Assembly: GCA_013398175.1 (NCBI GenBank)
Contig: VZRZ01004224.1
Span: forward strand, 395,239 to 459,238
Direction: 5' to 3'
From: Climacteris rufus
Taxonomy: Eukaryota; Chordata; Aves; Passeriformes; Climacteridae
DNA: 64,000 nucleotides
Part shown: positions 63,279-64,000 of the stretch, one piece after another
Position numbering within the stretch: position 1 is the first letter of the stretch
Layout: each line of letters begins with the position of its first letter
Position numbers and translations under genes: made by a program
Notes under the pieces: generated by a model
Told to the model about the DNA's origin: nothing
Seen by the model: only the letters and a program-made list of their open reading frames with translations
The model's database searches: none

Positions 63279-63690
63279 ACTGTGTAGGCAGTCAGGACCC
63301 GATTGCTGCTGCTAAACCACTGAAATACACAAAACTGGCATTTCAAGGGAGGGGTCATAAGGCTCTTCCTAAATAGGATAAGCCTCTGGGAGCTGCCCTA
63401 GAGCAGAGACTGCGTAAGAACAGAATGGTTTGGGTGCATCTTCCCACCTCTGTCGGAGGACATGCAATGGTGACACCGTCTCCTGCTCTTCCCGCAAGTA
63501 ACATGAAACTTGTCTCAGCTTCTCTTGTAATAACTTATTACCTTAAGAAAAGGCTTTGTAGTATTAAGAGAGGTAAAATTATTCCTGCCACTGTCTGTCA
63601 TAACTAAAACCGGTCTTGCCCCCGGGAAGGCATTTCTGCATTAGAATTTGAGGTGTCTTGCAAATAAAGCCTTTTTTAGGGTCACCCCTG
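63279..63690 (+). other. MDN1: MDN1 3' UTR (end approximate)
   Basis: Non-coding sequence between the stop codon and the first good poly(A) signal. About 400 bases, no repeats seen. The end is placed about 20 bases after AATAAA and is an estimate. Confidence 0.65.
63663..63668 (+). promoter_or_regulatory. MDN1 poly(A) signal AATAAA
   Basis: Canonical AATAAA 385 bases after the stop, followed by a T-rich stretch (ccttttttag) that can serve as the downstream element. It is the first canonical hexamer after the stop codon. Confidence 0.75.
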
Positions 63691-64000
63691 CGGAGGTGCC
63701 TCTGGGAAGCAGTGGGAACCCGGGGAACGCAGATGGTTTTCAACAACCAAAAAACCCAAGTACTTGAATACTTGGAACTATTTTGCGATTCTAACACATC
63801 CTTTTTAATTACTGCTGATTTTTGCCTGACGATACCAGCAGGGGGTTTTCTGAATAATGCCATATGTTGCTCCCTGTGTTACCAGTTTACACTGTGAAGT
63901 CTGCCCCTCTGTCCGAGGCAGGCGCTGGGGATGTTTCATAAATCCGATGTCTTGGAGCACGCGATTTTTCATTGCAAAGGCTATGCATCTTGTATCGTCT
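63691..64000. other. downstream flank of MDN1
   Basis: About 310 bases past the poly(A) signal. No exon or promoter that I can support. In mammals the neighbour on this side is LYRM2 (from memory), which would lie outside the window. Confidence 0.6.

Larger units (their letters stand above)
57880..63278 (+). other. MDN1: MIDAS / VWA domain (w75-w80)
   Basis: C-terminal integrin-like von Willebrand A domain of about 215 residues that binds the UBL domains of NLE1 and WDR12 through a metal ion. The DxSxS metal motif is in IDDSSSM (bases 58016-58030). The third-loop aspartate is in VSDGRG (w79). The second loop lies in w77 near SFGETV. The hydrophobic strand VIFVVLDNP (w79) and the C-terminal block with FPFPFYMILRD and LRQWFELV (w80) complete the fold. 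This is among the best-conserved parts of the family. Confidence 0.94.

Noticed and set aside
1..64000. An undescribed multi-gene system, operon or CRISPR-like array
   Set aside because: The whole window is explained by one intron-rich eukaryotic gene and its transposon insertions; no regularly spaced repeats or clustered unknown genes were found.

Overview
The window is vertebrate nuclear DNA, almost certainly from a bird. It is AT-rich with short introns, and it carries CR1 LINE pieces with the usual avian 3' tail and an LTR of a family common in bird genomes. I cannot name the species. Essentially the whole window is one protein-coding gene on the + strand: MDN1 (midasin, yeast Rea1/Mdn1), the giant dynein-like AAA+ ATPase that removes assembly factors from pre-60S ribosomal particles.

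I resolved 80 coding exons (called w1 to w80), from 329 to the stop codon at 63276-63278. They encode about 4,558 residues. The first ~1,000 residues (N-terminus, AAA1, AAA2) lie upstream of the window. Layout: AAA3 (w1-w6), AAA4 (w7-w13), AAA5 (w14-w19), AAA6 (w20-w25), a long helical linker (w26-w61), an Asp/Glu-rich tether (w62-w74), and the C-terminal MIDAS/VWA domain (w75-w80). A 3' UTR follows with AATAAA at 63663. AAA numbering comes from Walker A spacing, and total length agrees with a human protein of about 5,600 residues (from memory). If the bird gene keeps the 102-exon human plan (also from memory), w1-w80 are exons 23-102.

Reading phase is consistent across 78 of 79 junctions. 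The exception is w42, which lacks one base around 32911-32916 compared with the frame demanded by its own 3' end and by w43. As written this gives a stop at 33649-33651. A sequencing or assembly indel is the likeliest cause. Three introns use GC instead of GT donors (9127, 12494, 47380).

Non-coding content: a solo LTR in the intron at 1714-2789; CR1 pieces at about 17213-17263, 31876-32302 (+) and 50443-51440 (-, with part of a reverse transcriptase ORF); an assembly gap of 76 N at 25083-25158 inside a poly-T tract; two adjacent hairpins at 52067-52136; and small tandem duplications. A possible alternative terminal exon sits in the last intron (62635-62712, followed by AATAAA). Introns and flanks not listed separately were read and hold nothing I can support. 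No bacterial-type operon, CRISPR array or new enzymatic system is present; the interest lies in gene-structure details.
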